A stretch of DNA of 64,000 nt. Origin: Pseudomonas sp. Lineage in GTDB: Bacteria; Pseudomonadota; Gammaproteobacteria; Pseudomonadales; Pseudomonadaceae. Position numbers and translations under genes: made by a program. The notes beneath the pieces are model-generated. The model did no database searches, had not been told where the DNA came from, and was given only the letters and a program-made list of their open reading frames with translations. Of the stretch, positions 9,122 to 18,165 are shown piece after piece. Position 1 is the first letter of the stretch, and each line of letters starts with the position of its first letter. Where the stretch lies: contig JAUYKV010000036.1 of the NCBI GenBank assembly GCA_030699825.1, positions 1-64,000 on the forward strand. Direction: 5' to 3'.

Positions 9122-10678
9122 ATGAGCTCAACCACCACACGCCGACGCTCGGGTGGCAGTGATGCGCGCCGCGCCAGCCGCGCGGACGCCCAGTCCTCGC
9201 AGCCAGCCTACATCACGCGCAACATTCCGTATTACGAGGTGCTCGGCGATGAAGGCCTGGCTATCATCGAGGCCAACGCCGACACCATCCTCGAGGAAAT
9301 CGGCATCGATTTTCGCGATGACCCCGAGGCGCTGCAGATCTGGCGCGATGCCGGCGCCGACGTCCAGGGCGAGCGGGTACGCATGCCGCGCGGCATGTGC
9401 CGCAAGCTGATCCAGGACAACGCTCCGCGCGAATTCACCCAGCATGCACGCAACCCGGCGCGCAGCGTACGCATCGGCGGCAACAACACCGTGTTCGTGC
9501 CCGCCTATGGCTGCCCCTTCGTCCACGACCTCGACCGCGGGCGGCGCTACGGCACCCTCGAGGACTTCCGCAACTTCGTCAAACTGGCCTACCTGTCGCC
9601 GAGCATTCACCACTCCGGCGGCACCATTTGCGAGCCGGTCGATCTGCCGGTGAACAAGCGCCACCTGGACATGATCTACAGCCACATGAAGTACTCCGAC
9701 AAGTGCTTCATGGGCTCGGTCACCCACCCGGAACGCGCCGAGGATACGGTCGAGATGGCCAAGATCCTGTTCGGCGACGACTGGCTCGACCCGGACACCG
9801 GCAAGCCGAAAACCTGCGTGGTCAGCCTGATCAACGCCAACTCGCCGATGACCTTCGACGACACCATGCTCGGCGCTGCCAAGGTCTATGCCCGCGCCAA
9901 CCAGGCCTGCATCGTCACCCCGTTCATCCTCGCCGGCGCCATGTCGCCGGTGACCATCGCCGGCACCGCCGCCCAGACCCTGGCCGAGGGCCTGGCCGGC
10001 CTGGCGTTCGTACAGCTGGTCAGCCCGGGCGCGCCGGTGGTGCTCGGCAGCTTCGCCAGCTCCATGTCGATGCAGTCCGGTGCCCCCACCTTCGGCACCC
10101 CGGAACCGGCGCTGGTGCTCTACGTGATGGCCAACCTGGCCCGGCGCCTGGGCGTGCCGTTCCGCTCCGGTGGCTCCTTTACCGCGTCGAAGATTCCCGA
10201 TGCCCAGGCGGCCAGTGAAAGCGCCAACACCCTGCTGCCGACCTCGCTGGCCGGGGTCAACTTCGCCCTGCACACCGCCGGTTGGCTGGAGGGAGGACTG
10301 GCCATGGGTTACGAGAAATTCATCATGGATGCCGACCAGGCCGGCATGATGCAGACCCTGCTCAAGGGCGTCGACCTGTCGGAGAACGGCCAGGCCATGG
10401 ATGCGATTCGCGAAGTCGGCCCCGGCAAGCACTTCCTCGGCTGCAGCCACACCCAGGCGAACTTCAAGACCGCCTTCTACCTGTCGCCGATCACCGACAA
10501 CAACAGCTTCGAGCAGTGGGATGCCGACGGCCGGCTGGACATGGCCCAGCGCGCCAATGCGCGCTGGAAGAAGCTGCTCGCCGAGTACCAGGCGCCGCCG
10601 CTGGATCCGGCAATCGACGCGGCCCTGCTGGCCTACATCGAGCAGCGCAAGGCGAGCATGCCCGACTCGAGCGTGTAA
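9122..10678 (+). CDS. MttB/MtgB-superfamily methyltransferase (quaternary amine:corrinoid)
   Basis: A 518-aa member of the trimethylamine methyltransferase family (PF06253). The segments YYEVLGDEGLAIIEANADTILEEIGIDF, split here by a tail of basic N-terminal residues upstream, and GGTICEPVD, SPMTFDD and LAGAMSPVTIAG are characteristic. The frame is continuous without an internal UAG, so it is a non-pyrrolysine member. Known non-Pyl relatives demethylate glycine betaine (MtgB), proline betaine, carnitine or gamma-butyrobetaine. Its neighbours (GbdR regulators, choline/betaine uptake, BetAB) favour glycine betaine or a related betaine. It is third in the purU-folD operon, 82 bp after folD. Substrate is inferred from context, not residues. 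Confidence 0.88.
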   Translation: MSSTTTRRRSGGSDARRASRADAQSSQPAYITRNIPYYEVLGDEGLAIIEANADTILEEIGIDFRDDPEALQIWRDAGADVQGERVRMPRGMCRKLIQDNAPREFTQHARNPARSVRIGGNNTVFVPAYGCPFVHDLDRGRRYGTLEDFRNFVKLAYLSPSIHHSGGTICEPVDLPVNKRHLDMIYSHMKYSDKCFMGSVTHPERAEDTVEMAKILFGDDWLDPDTGKPKTCVVSLINANSPMTFDDTMLGAAKVYARANQACIVTPFILAGAMSPVTIAGTAAQTLAEGLAGLAFVQLVSPGAPVVLGSFASSMSMQSGAPTFGTPEPALVLYVMANLARRLGVPFRSGGSFTASKIPDAQAASESANTLLPTSLAGVNFALHTAGWLEGGLAMGYEKFIMDADQAGMMQTLLKGVDLSENGQAMDAIREVGPGKHFLGCSHTQANFKTAFYLSPITDNNSFEQWDADGRLDMAQRANARWKKLLAEYQAPPLDPAIDAALLAYIEQRKASMPDSSV

Positions 10679-10684
10679 CCACCA

Positions 10685-10734
10685 CCGAGCGCCGCCGCGA
10701 GACCCGCGCAAGGCGGCCCCGCGACGGCGCTCGG
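10685..10734 (+). terminator. Inverted repeat after the mttB-family gene
   Basis: CCGAGCGCCG at 10685-10694 pairs perfectly with CGGCGCTCGG at 10725-10734, with GC-rich sequence between. It begins 7 bp past the stop codon. There is no T-tract, so it may be a weak or Rho-assisted terminator or an mRNA-stabilising hairpin. Confidence 0.4.
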
Positions 10735-10761
10735 CATGTTCACCCGCCCTGGAGGTTATCC

Positions 10762-11175
10762 ATGAACGACCGACATACCGGTGGCTGCCTCTGTGGCGGC
10801 GTGACCTATGCGGTGGCCGGTACACTGAGGGACATAATCGCCTGCCATTGCCAGCAATGCCGTCGCAGCAGCGGCCATTTCGTCGCGGCGACAGCGTGCC
10901 GCAAGGCCAATTTCAGCCTGATCAACCATGCATCACTCAAATGGTTTTCCTGCATCGCCGGCTTTCGCCGTGGCTTCTGCCAGGAATGCGGCTCCAGCTT
11001 GTTCTTCGAAGAGCAAGGCGGCGAGCGCATGTCGATTGCCGCGGGCAGCCTGGATCACACGCAGGGGCTCAGGATTGCCGCGCACATCTATGCCGCCGAA
11101 GCCGGCGATTACTACAGCCTCGACGAGCGCGTGCCCGTTCTGAGCGGGGGCGACCACAGCGTCCCACTACCCTGA
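10762..11175 (+). CDS. GFA family protein (glutathione-dependent formaldehyde-activating fold)
   Basis: A 137-aa zinc-binding protein. Cysteines C9 and C11 (GGCLCG), C28, C30 and C33 (CHCQQC) and a later CQEC pair form the two GFA metal sites. The start at 10762 has a strong GGAGG site. It follows the mttB-family gene by 83 bp across a hairpin, so co-transcription is uncertain. The name derives from Gfa of Paracoccus, but most family members have no proven activity. Its position beside a demethylation locus makes a formaldehyde or thiol-adduct role attractive, but that is inference. A second GFA gene lies at 45235-45639. Confidence 0.83.
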   Translation: MNDRHTGGCLCGGVTYAVAGTLRDIIACHCQQCRRSSGHFVAATACRKANFSLINHASLKWFSCIAGFRRGFCQECGSSLFFEEQGGERMSIAAGSLDHTQGLRIAAHIYAAEAGDYYSLDERVPVLSGGDHSVPLP

Positions 11176-11280
11176 AACATCGGTGAAGATACGCCGCGCT
11201 GCCTGCGTTCGCAGCGACGCCGGCTATGTTCACAACCGCCGAAAAGCGGCTGCGACAGTTCACATCTGCAAGGAATACCC

Positions 11281-12021
11281 ATGCACGCCAGCTACGATGA
11301 TATTTCGCTCGCCTACAAAATCGTTCACGGGGAGCTGACGGTGAAGAAACACGCCGAGGAGTTCACCTACCTCAACCTGCTCGGTGATGTGCAGGGCAAA
11401 ACGGTGTTGGACCTGGCCTGCGGCGAAGGGCGCTTCAGTCGAACGATAAAACACGGCGGCGCCCACCAGGTCGTCGGCGTGGACATCTCGGCGGGCATGA
11501 TCGAACTGGCTCGGCAGGCGGAAGACCAGCAGCCTCTGGGCACCACCTATATCCACGCCGATGTGGCCAGCCTCGGCACCATTGGCAGCTTCGATGTGGT
11601 GAGTGCGGCGTTCCTGTTCAACTACGCCGCCTCCAAAGAGGCGCTGCTGGCGCTCTGCCGCACGGCCTACAGCAACCTCAAAGCGGGCGGAAAACTGGTC
11701 GCCAGCATCAATGCGACGCCCCTGTTCCCGCTCCTGAACAACCAGGCCACACGCAAGTATGGCTATCTGGTGCAGGGCCCCTCGCCCCTGCGCGAAGGCG
11801 ATGGCGTGGAATACTCGTTCTTCACCGGCAACCATTCGATCCGCCTGCGCAATTACCACTGGAGCCGCGCAACCTACGAGTGGGCCTTTCGCCAGGCCGG
11901 CTTCGGCGCCTGCAACTGGCAGGCGCCCACCGTCTCGCCACAAGGCCTGGAGGAACATGGCCATGAATTCTGGCGCGACTTCCTGTGCGAACCGAACTTC
12001 ATCTGCCTGGAATGTTCCTGA
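11281..12021 (+). CDS. Class I SAM-dependent methyltransferase
   Basis: A 246-aa Rossmann methyltransferase. Motif I is VLDLACGEGRFS (about residues 42-53), followed by VGVDIS and DVVSAAFLFNY (motifs II/IV). The C-terminal third has a HWSRATYEWAFRQAGF helix as in small-molecule methyltransferases. The substrate cannot be told. A GGAATACCC-type region precedes the ATG at 11281. It is 105 bp downstream of the GFA gene on the same strand and converges on the regulator gene at 12153. Confidence 0.83.
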   Translation: MHASYDDISLAYKIVHGELTVKKHAEEFTYLNLLGDVQGKTVLDLACGEGRFSRTIKHGGAHQVVGVDISAGMIELARQAEDQQPLGTTYIHADVASLGTIGSFDVVSAAFLFNYAASKEALLALCRTAYSNLKAGGKLVASINATPLFPLLNNQATRKYGYLVQGPSPLREGDGVEYSFFTGNHSIRLRNYHWSRATYEWAFRQAGFGACNWQAPTVSPQGLEEHGHEFWRDFLCEPNFICLECS

Positions 12022-12152
12022 GCGCCGAACCGGCGCCTTCTCATCAAGCCCGGGGTAACCCGCTGTCCGCGGCACGCCCAGGCAAACCACACGCATGACC
12101 GCCACTCGAACCGCAGAGCCCCTCGCTCCACACGGTCAAACCCGACGGCCGG

Positions 12153-13256
12153 CTAGAGCCGCACGCTGGCGAAGGTCGACTCGCCCTGGGCCCGGGCAAG
12201 CGCGGCCAGGGCCGAGGTCGAGCACGGCCGCAGCAGGTCTTCTGGCAACGGCACCAGCGCCCTCAGGCTTGCCAGGTTCTGCCCGCTGCGCTCGTCGCGC
12301 GGCGGAATGCCGAAGTATTCGCGGTAGCACTTGGAGAAGTGCGGGGTGGAGACGAAACCGCAGACCGAGGCCACCTCGATGATCGACATCGAGGTCTGCT
12401 TGAGCAGCTGACGGGCACGGATCAGGCGCAGTTTGAGGTAGTAGCGCGACGGCGAGCAGTGCAGGTATTTCTGGAACAGGCGCTCGAGCTGGCGACGCGA
12501 GACATCGACGTAGGTGGCCAGGCCATCGAGGTCGATCGGTTCCTCCAGGTTGGCCTCCATCAGCGCGACTATTTCCTGCAGCTTGGGCTGGTTGGTGCCG
12601 AGCATGTGCTTGAGCGGCACGCGCTGGTGATCCTGCTCGTTGCGGATGCGCTCGTAGATGAACATGTCGGAGATCGCCGCCGCCAATTCGCGGCCATGCT
12701 CGCGGCCGATCAGGTGCAGCATCATGTCCATCGGCGAGGTGCCGCCGGACGAGGTATTGCGGTTGCGGTCGATGGAAAACAGGCGGGTGGTGACGGTTGC
12801 CCGGGGGGAAGCTTCCTGCATCGCGGCGAGGACTTCCCAGTGCACGCTGCAGTCGTACCCGTCGAGCAAGCCGGCCTTGGCCAGGGCCCAGCTGCCGGTG
12901 CACACCGCGCCCATCTGGCGGCCATGACGCGCCTGGACCTGCAGCCAGTGCAGGTGCTCGCGGGTGACGCTGTGCTGGATATCCACGCCGCCGCAGACGA
13001 TCACCGCGTTCAGTCCCGGAGCATTGTCCAGCCCGGCGTCCGGGGTGATCTGCAGGCCGTCGCTGGCGCATACCGGGCCGCCGTTCTGAGTCAGGGTGTA
13101 CCAGCGATACAGCTCCTTGCCGGCGAGCTGATTGGCCATGCGCAGGGGTTCGACCGCCGAGGCCAGGGAAATCAGGGTGAAGTTGTCCAGCAGCAGAAAA
13201 CCGATGGCCTGGGGAACAGGGTTCTGGGGTTGTGTCCCCTGGCTGGACTGCGACAT
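12153..13256 (-). CDS. GlxA-family transcriptional regulator, GbdR paralog
   Basis: A 367-aa protein with an N-terminal DJ-1/PfpI-like (GATase1-like) sensor domain (about 18-200) and a C-terminal AraC double helix-turn-helix (about 235-335, ending in HFSKCYREYFGIPPRDER). It is about 90% identical by eye to the neighbouring gene at 13789-14895. The AraC part differs at only a few positions, mostly in DGLATY versus DQLACY. Identical DNA-recognition helices imply overlapping operators. GbdR activates glycine betaine and dimethylglycine catabolism in P. aeruginosa. This second copy, nearer the corrinoid locus, may have a different ligand range or simply be a recent duplicate. Confidence 0.85.
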   Translation of the reverse strand: MSQSSQGTQPQNPVPQAIGFLLLDNFTLISLASAVEPLRMANQLAGKELYRWYTLTQNGGPVCASDGLQITPDAGLDNAPGLNAVIVCGGVDIQHSVTREHLHWLQVQARHGRQMGAVCTGSWALAKAGLLDGYDCSVHWEVLAAMQEASPRATVTTRLFSIDRNRNTSSGGTSPMDMMLHLIGREHGRELAAAISDMFIYERIRNEQDHQRVPLKHMLGTNQPKLQEIVALMEANLEEPIDLDGLATYVDVSRRQLERLFQKYLHCSPSRYYLKLRLIRARQLLKQTSMSIIEVASVCGFVSTPHFSKCYREYFGIPPRDERSGQNLASLRALVPLPEDLLRPCSTSALAALARAQGESTFASVRL

Positions 13257-13788
13257 TGGTGAAACCCTCGCGCGAAGCTAAACACGGTGCTGGGCCCCGC
13301 ATCATGGCGGGGCTCTATGCTGTTGTAATTCTGGAAAGCAACGCCCCCAGAGCTGTCGGATAACAACGCAAAGGCCATGCCTGAATTGGCTGTGTGTTGA
13401 ACAAGAATACCGGGGTTGTCCAGGCCCCGCGGCACAAGGTCTTGGCCGCAGGACAAGCCAGTCCCTTTACCCGCGCAAGCCCCGGCGGACGGGGGCTTGA
13501 GCATTTCGGTAGCAGCGTCCGAGGAGGACGGTGTTACTCCCGTTACGCAAAGCCGTGGCGGCAGTAACGGACGGGATAAGCCTGCCTGATCTGGCGTTCA
13601 CCAGCAGCGCCCGGGCGGCGTGATCGGCACCGCGGCAGACGCCGCCGGCCCCTCGCCAATCGGCACAGGAAAGAACTGCAGACGCCGCGCAACCGCGCCC
13701 GGGAAAGGCGCCTCGGCGGCGCCTTTGTAGCAGCCGATTTATCCGCAAAAATTCTCGCATGAGCAAAATTTCGCGGATAGATTCGTGC
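13257..13788. repeat. Gene-free spacer containing the duplicated regulator leader
   Basis: This 532-bp stretch has no convincing gene. From 13257 to about 13575 it matches the region upstream of the next regulator (14896 to about 15215), including AACAACGCAAAGG and GCATTTCGGTAGCA (13501-13514 versus 15142-15155). Near 13735-13785, TTATCCGC and GCGGATA form a REP-like inverted repeat just beyond the end of gbdR. Confidence 0.6.
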
Positions 13789-14895
13789 CTACAGCAGCCG
13801 CACGCTGGCGAAGGTCGACTCGCCCTGGGCGCGGGTCAGTGCCGTCAAGGCGCTGGACGAGGATGGCCGCATCAGGTCTTCCGGCAGCGGCACCAGCGCT
13901 ACGACGTTGCCCGAGCTTTGCCCGGAGCGCTCGTCGCGCGGCGGGATGCCGAAGTATTCGCGGTAGCACTTGGAGAAATGCGGGGTGGAGACGAAACCGC
14001 AGACCGAGGCCACTTCGATGATCGACATCGAGGTCTGCTTGAGCAGCTGACGGGCGCGGATCAGACGCAGCTTGAGGTAGTAGCGCGACGGCGAACAGTG
14101 CAGGTACTTCTGGAACAGCCGCTCCAGTTGACGGCGCGAGACGTCGACGTAGCAGGCCAGTTGGTCGAGGTCGATCGGCTCCTCCAGGTTGGCCTCCATC
14201 AGCGCGACTATTTCCTGCAGCTTCGGCTGGTTGGTGCCGAGCATGTGCTTGAGCGGCACGCGCTGGTGATCCTGCTCGTTGCGGATGCGCTCGTAGATAA
14301 ACATCTCGGAGATTCCGGCGGCCAGCTCGCGGCCATGCTCACGGCCGATCAGGTGCAGCATCATGTCCATCGGTGCGGTGCCGCCGGACGAGGTATAGCG
14401 GTTGCGGTCGATGGAAAACAGCCGGGTGGTCACGGCCGCACGCGGGAAGGCTTCCTGCATGGCAGCGAGGAATTCCCAGTGCACGCTGCAGTCGTGGCCA
14501 TCGAGCAAACCGGCCTTGGCCAGGGCCCAACTGCCGGTGCACACCGCGCCCATTTGCCGCCCATGGCGCGCCTGGACCTGCAGCCAGTGCAGGTGTTCGC
14601 GGGTGACGCTGTGCTGGATATCCACGCCGCCGCAGACGATCACCACCTCCAGCGCCGGTGCATTGCTCAGCCCGGCGTCCGGGGTGATCTGCAGGCCGTC
14701 ACTGGCACACACCGGCTGACCGCTCTGGGTCAGGGTATGCCAACGATACAGCTCCTTGCCGGCAAGCTGGTTGGCCATGCGCAGGGGCTCGATTGCCGAA
14801 GCCAGGGAAATCAGGGTGAAGTTGTCCAACAGCAGAAAACCGATGGACCGGGGGACAGGGTTCTGGGGCTGCGCCCCTGGAGTGAACTGCGACAT
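13789..14895 (-). CDS. gbdR: GlxA-family transcriptional activator of glycine betaine catabolism
   Basis: A 368-aa protein with the same sensor plus AraC layout as its neighbour. It sits next to sdaB, the position held by gbdR in P. aeruginosa (as remembered PA5380 beside sdaB PA5379), so this copy is assigned as gbdR. The longest frame starts 10 codons earlier at 14925, but the ATG at 14895 aligns with the start of the paralog (MSQxxxGxQPQNPVP). Family role: senses glycine betaine or dimethylglycine and activates gbcAB, dgc, sox, sda and cbc genes. It is separated from the paralog by 532 bp. Confidence 0.87.
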   Translation of the reverse strand: MSQFTPGAQPQNPVPRSIGFLLLDNFTLISLASAIEPLRMANQLAGKELYRWHTLTQSGQPVCASDGLQITPDAGLSNAPALEVVIVCGGVDIQHSVTREHLHWLQVQARHGRQMGAVCTGSWALAKAGLLDGHDCSVHWEFLAAMQEAFPRAAVTTRLFSIDRNRYTSSGGTAPMDMMLHLIGREHGRELAAGISEMFIYERIRNEQDHQRVPLKHMLGTNQPKLQEIVALMEANLEEPIDLDQLACYVDVSRRQLERLFQKYLHCSPSRYYLKLRLIRARQLLKQTSMSIIEVASVCGFVSTPHFSKCYREYFGIPPRDERSGQSSGNVVALVPLPEDLMRPSSSSALTALTRAQGESTFASVRLL

Positions 14896-15411
14896 AAAGC
14901 AAACCCTCACGCTAAAGCAAACCACGGTGTTGAGCCTTCAATCATGGAGAGGCTCTACTTTTATAATTCTGGTAGACGACAACCCCAGATCGGCGTGAAT
15001 AACAACGCAAAGGACGTGCCTAAATTACCTGGGTGCTCAATATAAATACGGGATTTATCCAAGGCCCGTGCCACCGGGCTTTGGCAGGAGCGACAGAAGT
15101 ATGCTGATAACGACCGCAAGCCCTTGGGGGCGGGCTTGCTGTGCATTTCGGTAGCACTCGCCAAGCCCTTGCTGTCACCCCGTTACGGGCGGAAATGCCC
15201 GTCGTCATCAGGCAGTAACAAGCCGGCTGACCGGGCGGTCACGGCGACCGCTGCAGGCGTCCGGGCGCGGACGCGCCAAAAGCAGGCAAGCGCCCCGGAC
15301 AGGGGCACAAGTGAAGGGTTTTTGGCCGGTATCGGCATCAGCTCGACCAGCGTACCGAAGCAGCGAAACTCAGAGGGCGTTCGCAGTAGGCGAGCGTTTT
15401 TTCACAGCCTC
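14896..15411. promoter_or_regulatory. gbdR upstream region with duplicated leader and repeat DNA
   Basis: The first 320 bp are the second copy of the regulator leader described for 13257-13575. The remainder is GC-rich with imperfect palindromes (CCGGGCGCGGAC around 15265) and ends in a 37-bp gene-end repeat at 15381-15417. No gene is seen. Confidence 0.45.
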
Positions 15412-15417
15412 TCAGCA
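15381..15417. repeat. Gene-end repeat, copy 2
   Basis: It aligns without gaps to 25201-25237, with 32 of 37 bases identical. It overlaps the last codons of sdaB. The centre contains a run of six T on the plus strand, and CGTTCGC/GCGAGCG can pair imperfectly. Confidence 0.5.
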
Positions 15418-16791
15418 TTCGACGGCGCTGACCGCCAGGCCGCCGCGCGAGGTTTCCTTGTACTTGTCGTGCATGTCGGCGCCAGTGTCGCGCATGGTGC
15501 GGATCACCCGGTCGAGCGAGATGAAATGCTGGCCGTCACCGCGCAGGGCCATCTGCGCGGCGTTGATCGCCTTTACCGCGGCGATCGCGTTGCGCTCGAT
15601 GCACGGCACTTGGACCAGCCCGCCGACTGGGTCGCAGGTCAGCCCGAGGTTGTGTTCCAGGCCGATCTCGGCGGCGTTTGCCACCTGCTCCGGGGTGGCG
15701 CCGAGAATTTCCGCCAAACCGGCTGCGGCCATGGCGCAAGCCGAACCGACCTCACCCTGGCAGCCGACTTCGGCGCCGGAGATCGAGGCGTTCTTCTTGC
15801 ACAGGATGCCCACCGCCGCGGCGGCCAGCAGGTAGTCGACCACGTCCGCCTCGCTGACCGCCGGGCTGAAGCGCACGTAGTAATGCAGCACCGCCGGGAT
15901 GATCCCGGCCGCGCCATTGGTCGGCGCGGTGACCATGCGCCCGCCGGCGGCGTTTTCCTCGTTGACCGCCAGGGCGAACAGGTTGACCCACTCCATGCCG
16001 CTGAGGGTCGAGCCGATCACGTTGGGCTTGCTCATTTCCTGCAGGCTGCGGTGCAGCTTGGCCGCGCGGCGCTTGACGTTGAGCCCGCCGGGCAGAATGC
16101 CCTCGTGCTTGAGACCCTGTTCGACGCAGTCGCGCATGGCCTGCCACAGGCGCATCAGGCCGCTGCGGATTTCCGCCTCGCTGCGCCAGGCCTTCTCGTT
16201 GGCCATCATCAGTTCGGACACGCGCAGGCCATGCTCCTTGCACAGGCGCAGCAATTCATCGCCGCTGGAGAAGTCGTAAGGCAACTGGGTGTGATCCTGG
16301 TCCAGCTGACCGGTGGCCGCCTGCTCGGCATCGACCACGAAACCGCCACCGACCGAATAATAGGTGCCGCTACTCAGCTCGCTGGCGTCGGCCGCATAGG
16401 CCGTCAGGGTCATGGCATTGGGGTGATAGGGCAGGTTTTCTTCGAGCAGCAACATGTCGCGCTGCCAGTCGAAGGCAATCGGTAAACGGCCATCCAGCTG
16501 CAAGGTGCCACTGCTGCGCAGTGCTTCGATCCGCGGCGCAATGTTGGCCGGGTCGATCTGATCGGGCCAGTCGCCCATCAGGCCCATGATCACCGCGGTA
16601 TCGCTGCCGTGACCGATGCCGGTGGCCGACAACGAGCCATACAGGCGCACTTCCACGCGGTGTACACGCTCGAGCTGGTGACGCTCGCGCAGCGCGCCGG
16701 TGAACAGCGCGGCGGCGCGCATGGGGCCAACGGTATGCGAGCTGGAAGGCCCGATACCGATCTTGAACAAGTCGAACACACTGATAGCCAC
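15412..16791 (-). CDS. sdaB: L-serine ammonia-lyase, iron-sulfur, single chain
   Basis: A 459-aa enzyme starting with the family signature [21 protein letters not shown]. The alpha-domain [4Fe-4S] cysteines fall in the [20 protein letters not shown] block (given in part), in CAMAA and in [18 protein letters not shown] is another conserved block. It converts serine to pyruvate and ammonia. In the betaine pathway, glycine from demethylation becomes serine via GlyA and then pyruvate through this enzyme. It lies between gbdR and the choline transporter genes, as in P. aeruginosa, where GbdR controls it. Length is normal. Confidence 0.93.
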   Translation of the reverse strand: MAISVFDLFKIGIGPSSSHTVGPMRAAALFTGALRERHQLERVHRVEVRLYGSLSATGIGHGSDTAVIMGLMGDWPDQIDPANIAPRIEALRSSGTLQLDGRLPIAFDWQRDMLLLEENLPYHPNAMTLTAYAADASELSSGTYYSVGGGFVVDAEQAATGQLDQDHTQLPYDFSSGDELLRLCKEHGLRVSELMMANEKAWRSEAEIRSGLMRLWQAMRDCVEQGLKHEGILPGGLNVKRRAAKLHRSLQEMSKPNVIGSTLSGMEWVNLFALAVNEENAAGGRMVTAPTNGAAGIIPAVLHYYVRFSPAVSEADVVDYLLAAAAVGILCKKNASISGAEVGCQGEVGSACAMAAAGLAEILGATPEQVANAAEIGLEHNLGLTCDPVGGLVQVPCIERNAIAAVKAINAAQMALRGDGQHFISLDRVIRTMRDTGADMHDKYKETSRGGLAVSAVEC

Positions 16792-17226
16792 AATTAATCT
16801 CCTGCACGCATTCCAGCTGTGCGGCCATCATCGGGATTTGCGCAAAACGCAGACGTCCCACACCGACGCGTTCGTGTCCAAAGCCGTCAGACCGGCAAAT
16901 GGAAGCCGCCGGTTTCGCCTGCGCAGCGGCGTACGGGCACGCCGGATCGTCAGGCAGTAGCCGTTCTCGAAAATGTTCCCGACAATTTCCCTACCGCCTA
17001 CGGCTTACTGCATTTTCCTCCATCCATGTGGGGCACAAGCTGGCTCCTGCATTTCCTCCACGAGCAGATGCGACGCCTGTAGTTCTGTCAGCGACCCGAT
17101 GCGTAGGCAGCGACCCGCTTTCGGCGCAATGATCCGACGTCCATGTGCCAGCCAGCAGCCGTTCGTCTCGCCAGGTTCGTGGCCAGAAACCCCGAAGGGA
17201 TCCGTCACCTGCTATTGGATAAGCCG
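16792..17226. promoter_or_regulatory. Divergent region between sdaB and the choline-binding protein gene
   Basis: A 435-bp gene-free stretch that must carry promoters for both divergent genes. GbdR control is expected by analogy with P. aeruginosa. I could not define a GbdR site with confidence. Confidence 0.4.
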
Positions 17227-18165
17227 ATGAATTTGCCCAAGCACTGCCTGCTGGCGCTCGCGCTGAGCACCCCACTGCTGACCCACGCCGCCGAACCCGC
17301 CAGCTGCAGTCAGGTGCGCCTGGCCGACGTCGGCTGGACCGACCTGATCACCACCAACGCCGTGACCCGCCTGGTGCTCAACGACCTGGGCTACCGCTCC
17401 CAGGTCAAGCGCCTTTCGGTGCCGGAGACCTTCAAGGCGCTGCAGGACAACGAGGTCGACGTGTTCCTCGATACCTGGCTACCCAGTTCGGAGAAGGACA
17501 TCCGTCCCTACCTGGACGACGGTTCGGTGGAGCTGCTGACGATCAACCTGGAGGGCGCCAAATACACGCTGGCGGTCAATCAGGCAGCGCACGAAAACGG
17601 CCTCAAGGACTTTCGCGACATCGCCAAATTCCGCCAGCAACTGGACGGCAAGATCTACGGCATCGAGCCGGGCAACAGCGGCAACCAGCTGATCCAGCAG
17701 ATGATCGACAAGAACATCTTTGACCTCGGCGGATTCGAACTGGTGGAGTCCAGCGAGTCGGACATGATCCTGCATGTCAAACGCGCCGATCACCTGAATA
17801 AATGGGCGGTGTTCCTCGGCTGGGAACCGCACCCCATGAACAACCAGCTGAACATGCGCTACCTGACCGGCGGCGATGACTACTTTGGCCCCAACCTGGG
17901 TGGCGCCACCGTCTATACCACGGTGCGCAAAGGCTTTGCGACGCAATGCCCGAACCTCGGCCGGCTGTTCAAAAATATCCGCTTCAGCCTGCAGATGGAA
18001 AACGACCTGATGGAGGCGATCCTCAACCAGAACACCACGCCCAGGCGCGAAGCCAAGGCCTGGTTGGCTGCCAATCCACAAGTGGTCCGTCAATGGCTGC
18101 AAGGCGTCACCCGACGCGACGGCAGCCTGGCAGATTTGCCATCGGACAACAAAAAAACGCCCTGA
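17227..18165 (+). CDS. Choline/betaine ABC transporter periplasmic binding protein (ChoX-like)
   Basis: A 312-aa OpuAC-family binding protein with a signal peptide (about 1-21, cleaved after THA). The aromatic cage remembered for Sinorhizobium ChoX (W43, W90, Y119, W205 plus D45, N156) is reproduced with a constant offset of six: W37, W84, Y113, W199, D39 and N150. This argues for a trimethylammonium ligand, probably choline. The start at 17227 gives a proper signal peptide; the upstream in-frame ATG at 17143 does not. It is separated from the cbcV-cbcW-cbcX transporter by 657 bp, so it is a free-standing binding protein, like CaiX and BetX of P. aeruginosa, which share the CbcVW core. Confidence 0.87.
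   Translation: MNLPKHCLLALALSTPLLTHAAEPASCSQVRLADVGWTDLITTNAVTRLVLNDLGYRSQVKRLSVPETFKALQDNEVDVFLDTWLPSSEKDIRPYLDDGSVELLTINLEGAKYTLAVNQAAHENGLKDFRDIAKFRQQLDGKIYGIEPGNSGNQLIQQMIDKNIFDLGGFELVESSESDMILHVKRADHLNKWAVFLGWEPHPMNNQLNMRYLTGGDDYFGPNLGGATVYTTVRKGFATQCPNLGRLFKNIRFSLQMENDLMEAILNQNTTPRREAKAWLAANPQVVRQWLQGVTRRDGSLADLPSDNKKTP

Noticed and set aside
9122..10678. Pyrrolysine-containing trimethylamine methyltransferase
   Set aside because: The frame has no internal UAG, so the enzyme is a non-Pyl member. No pyl genes are in the window.
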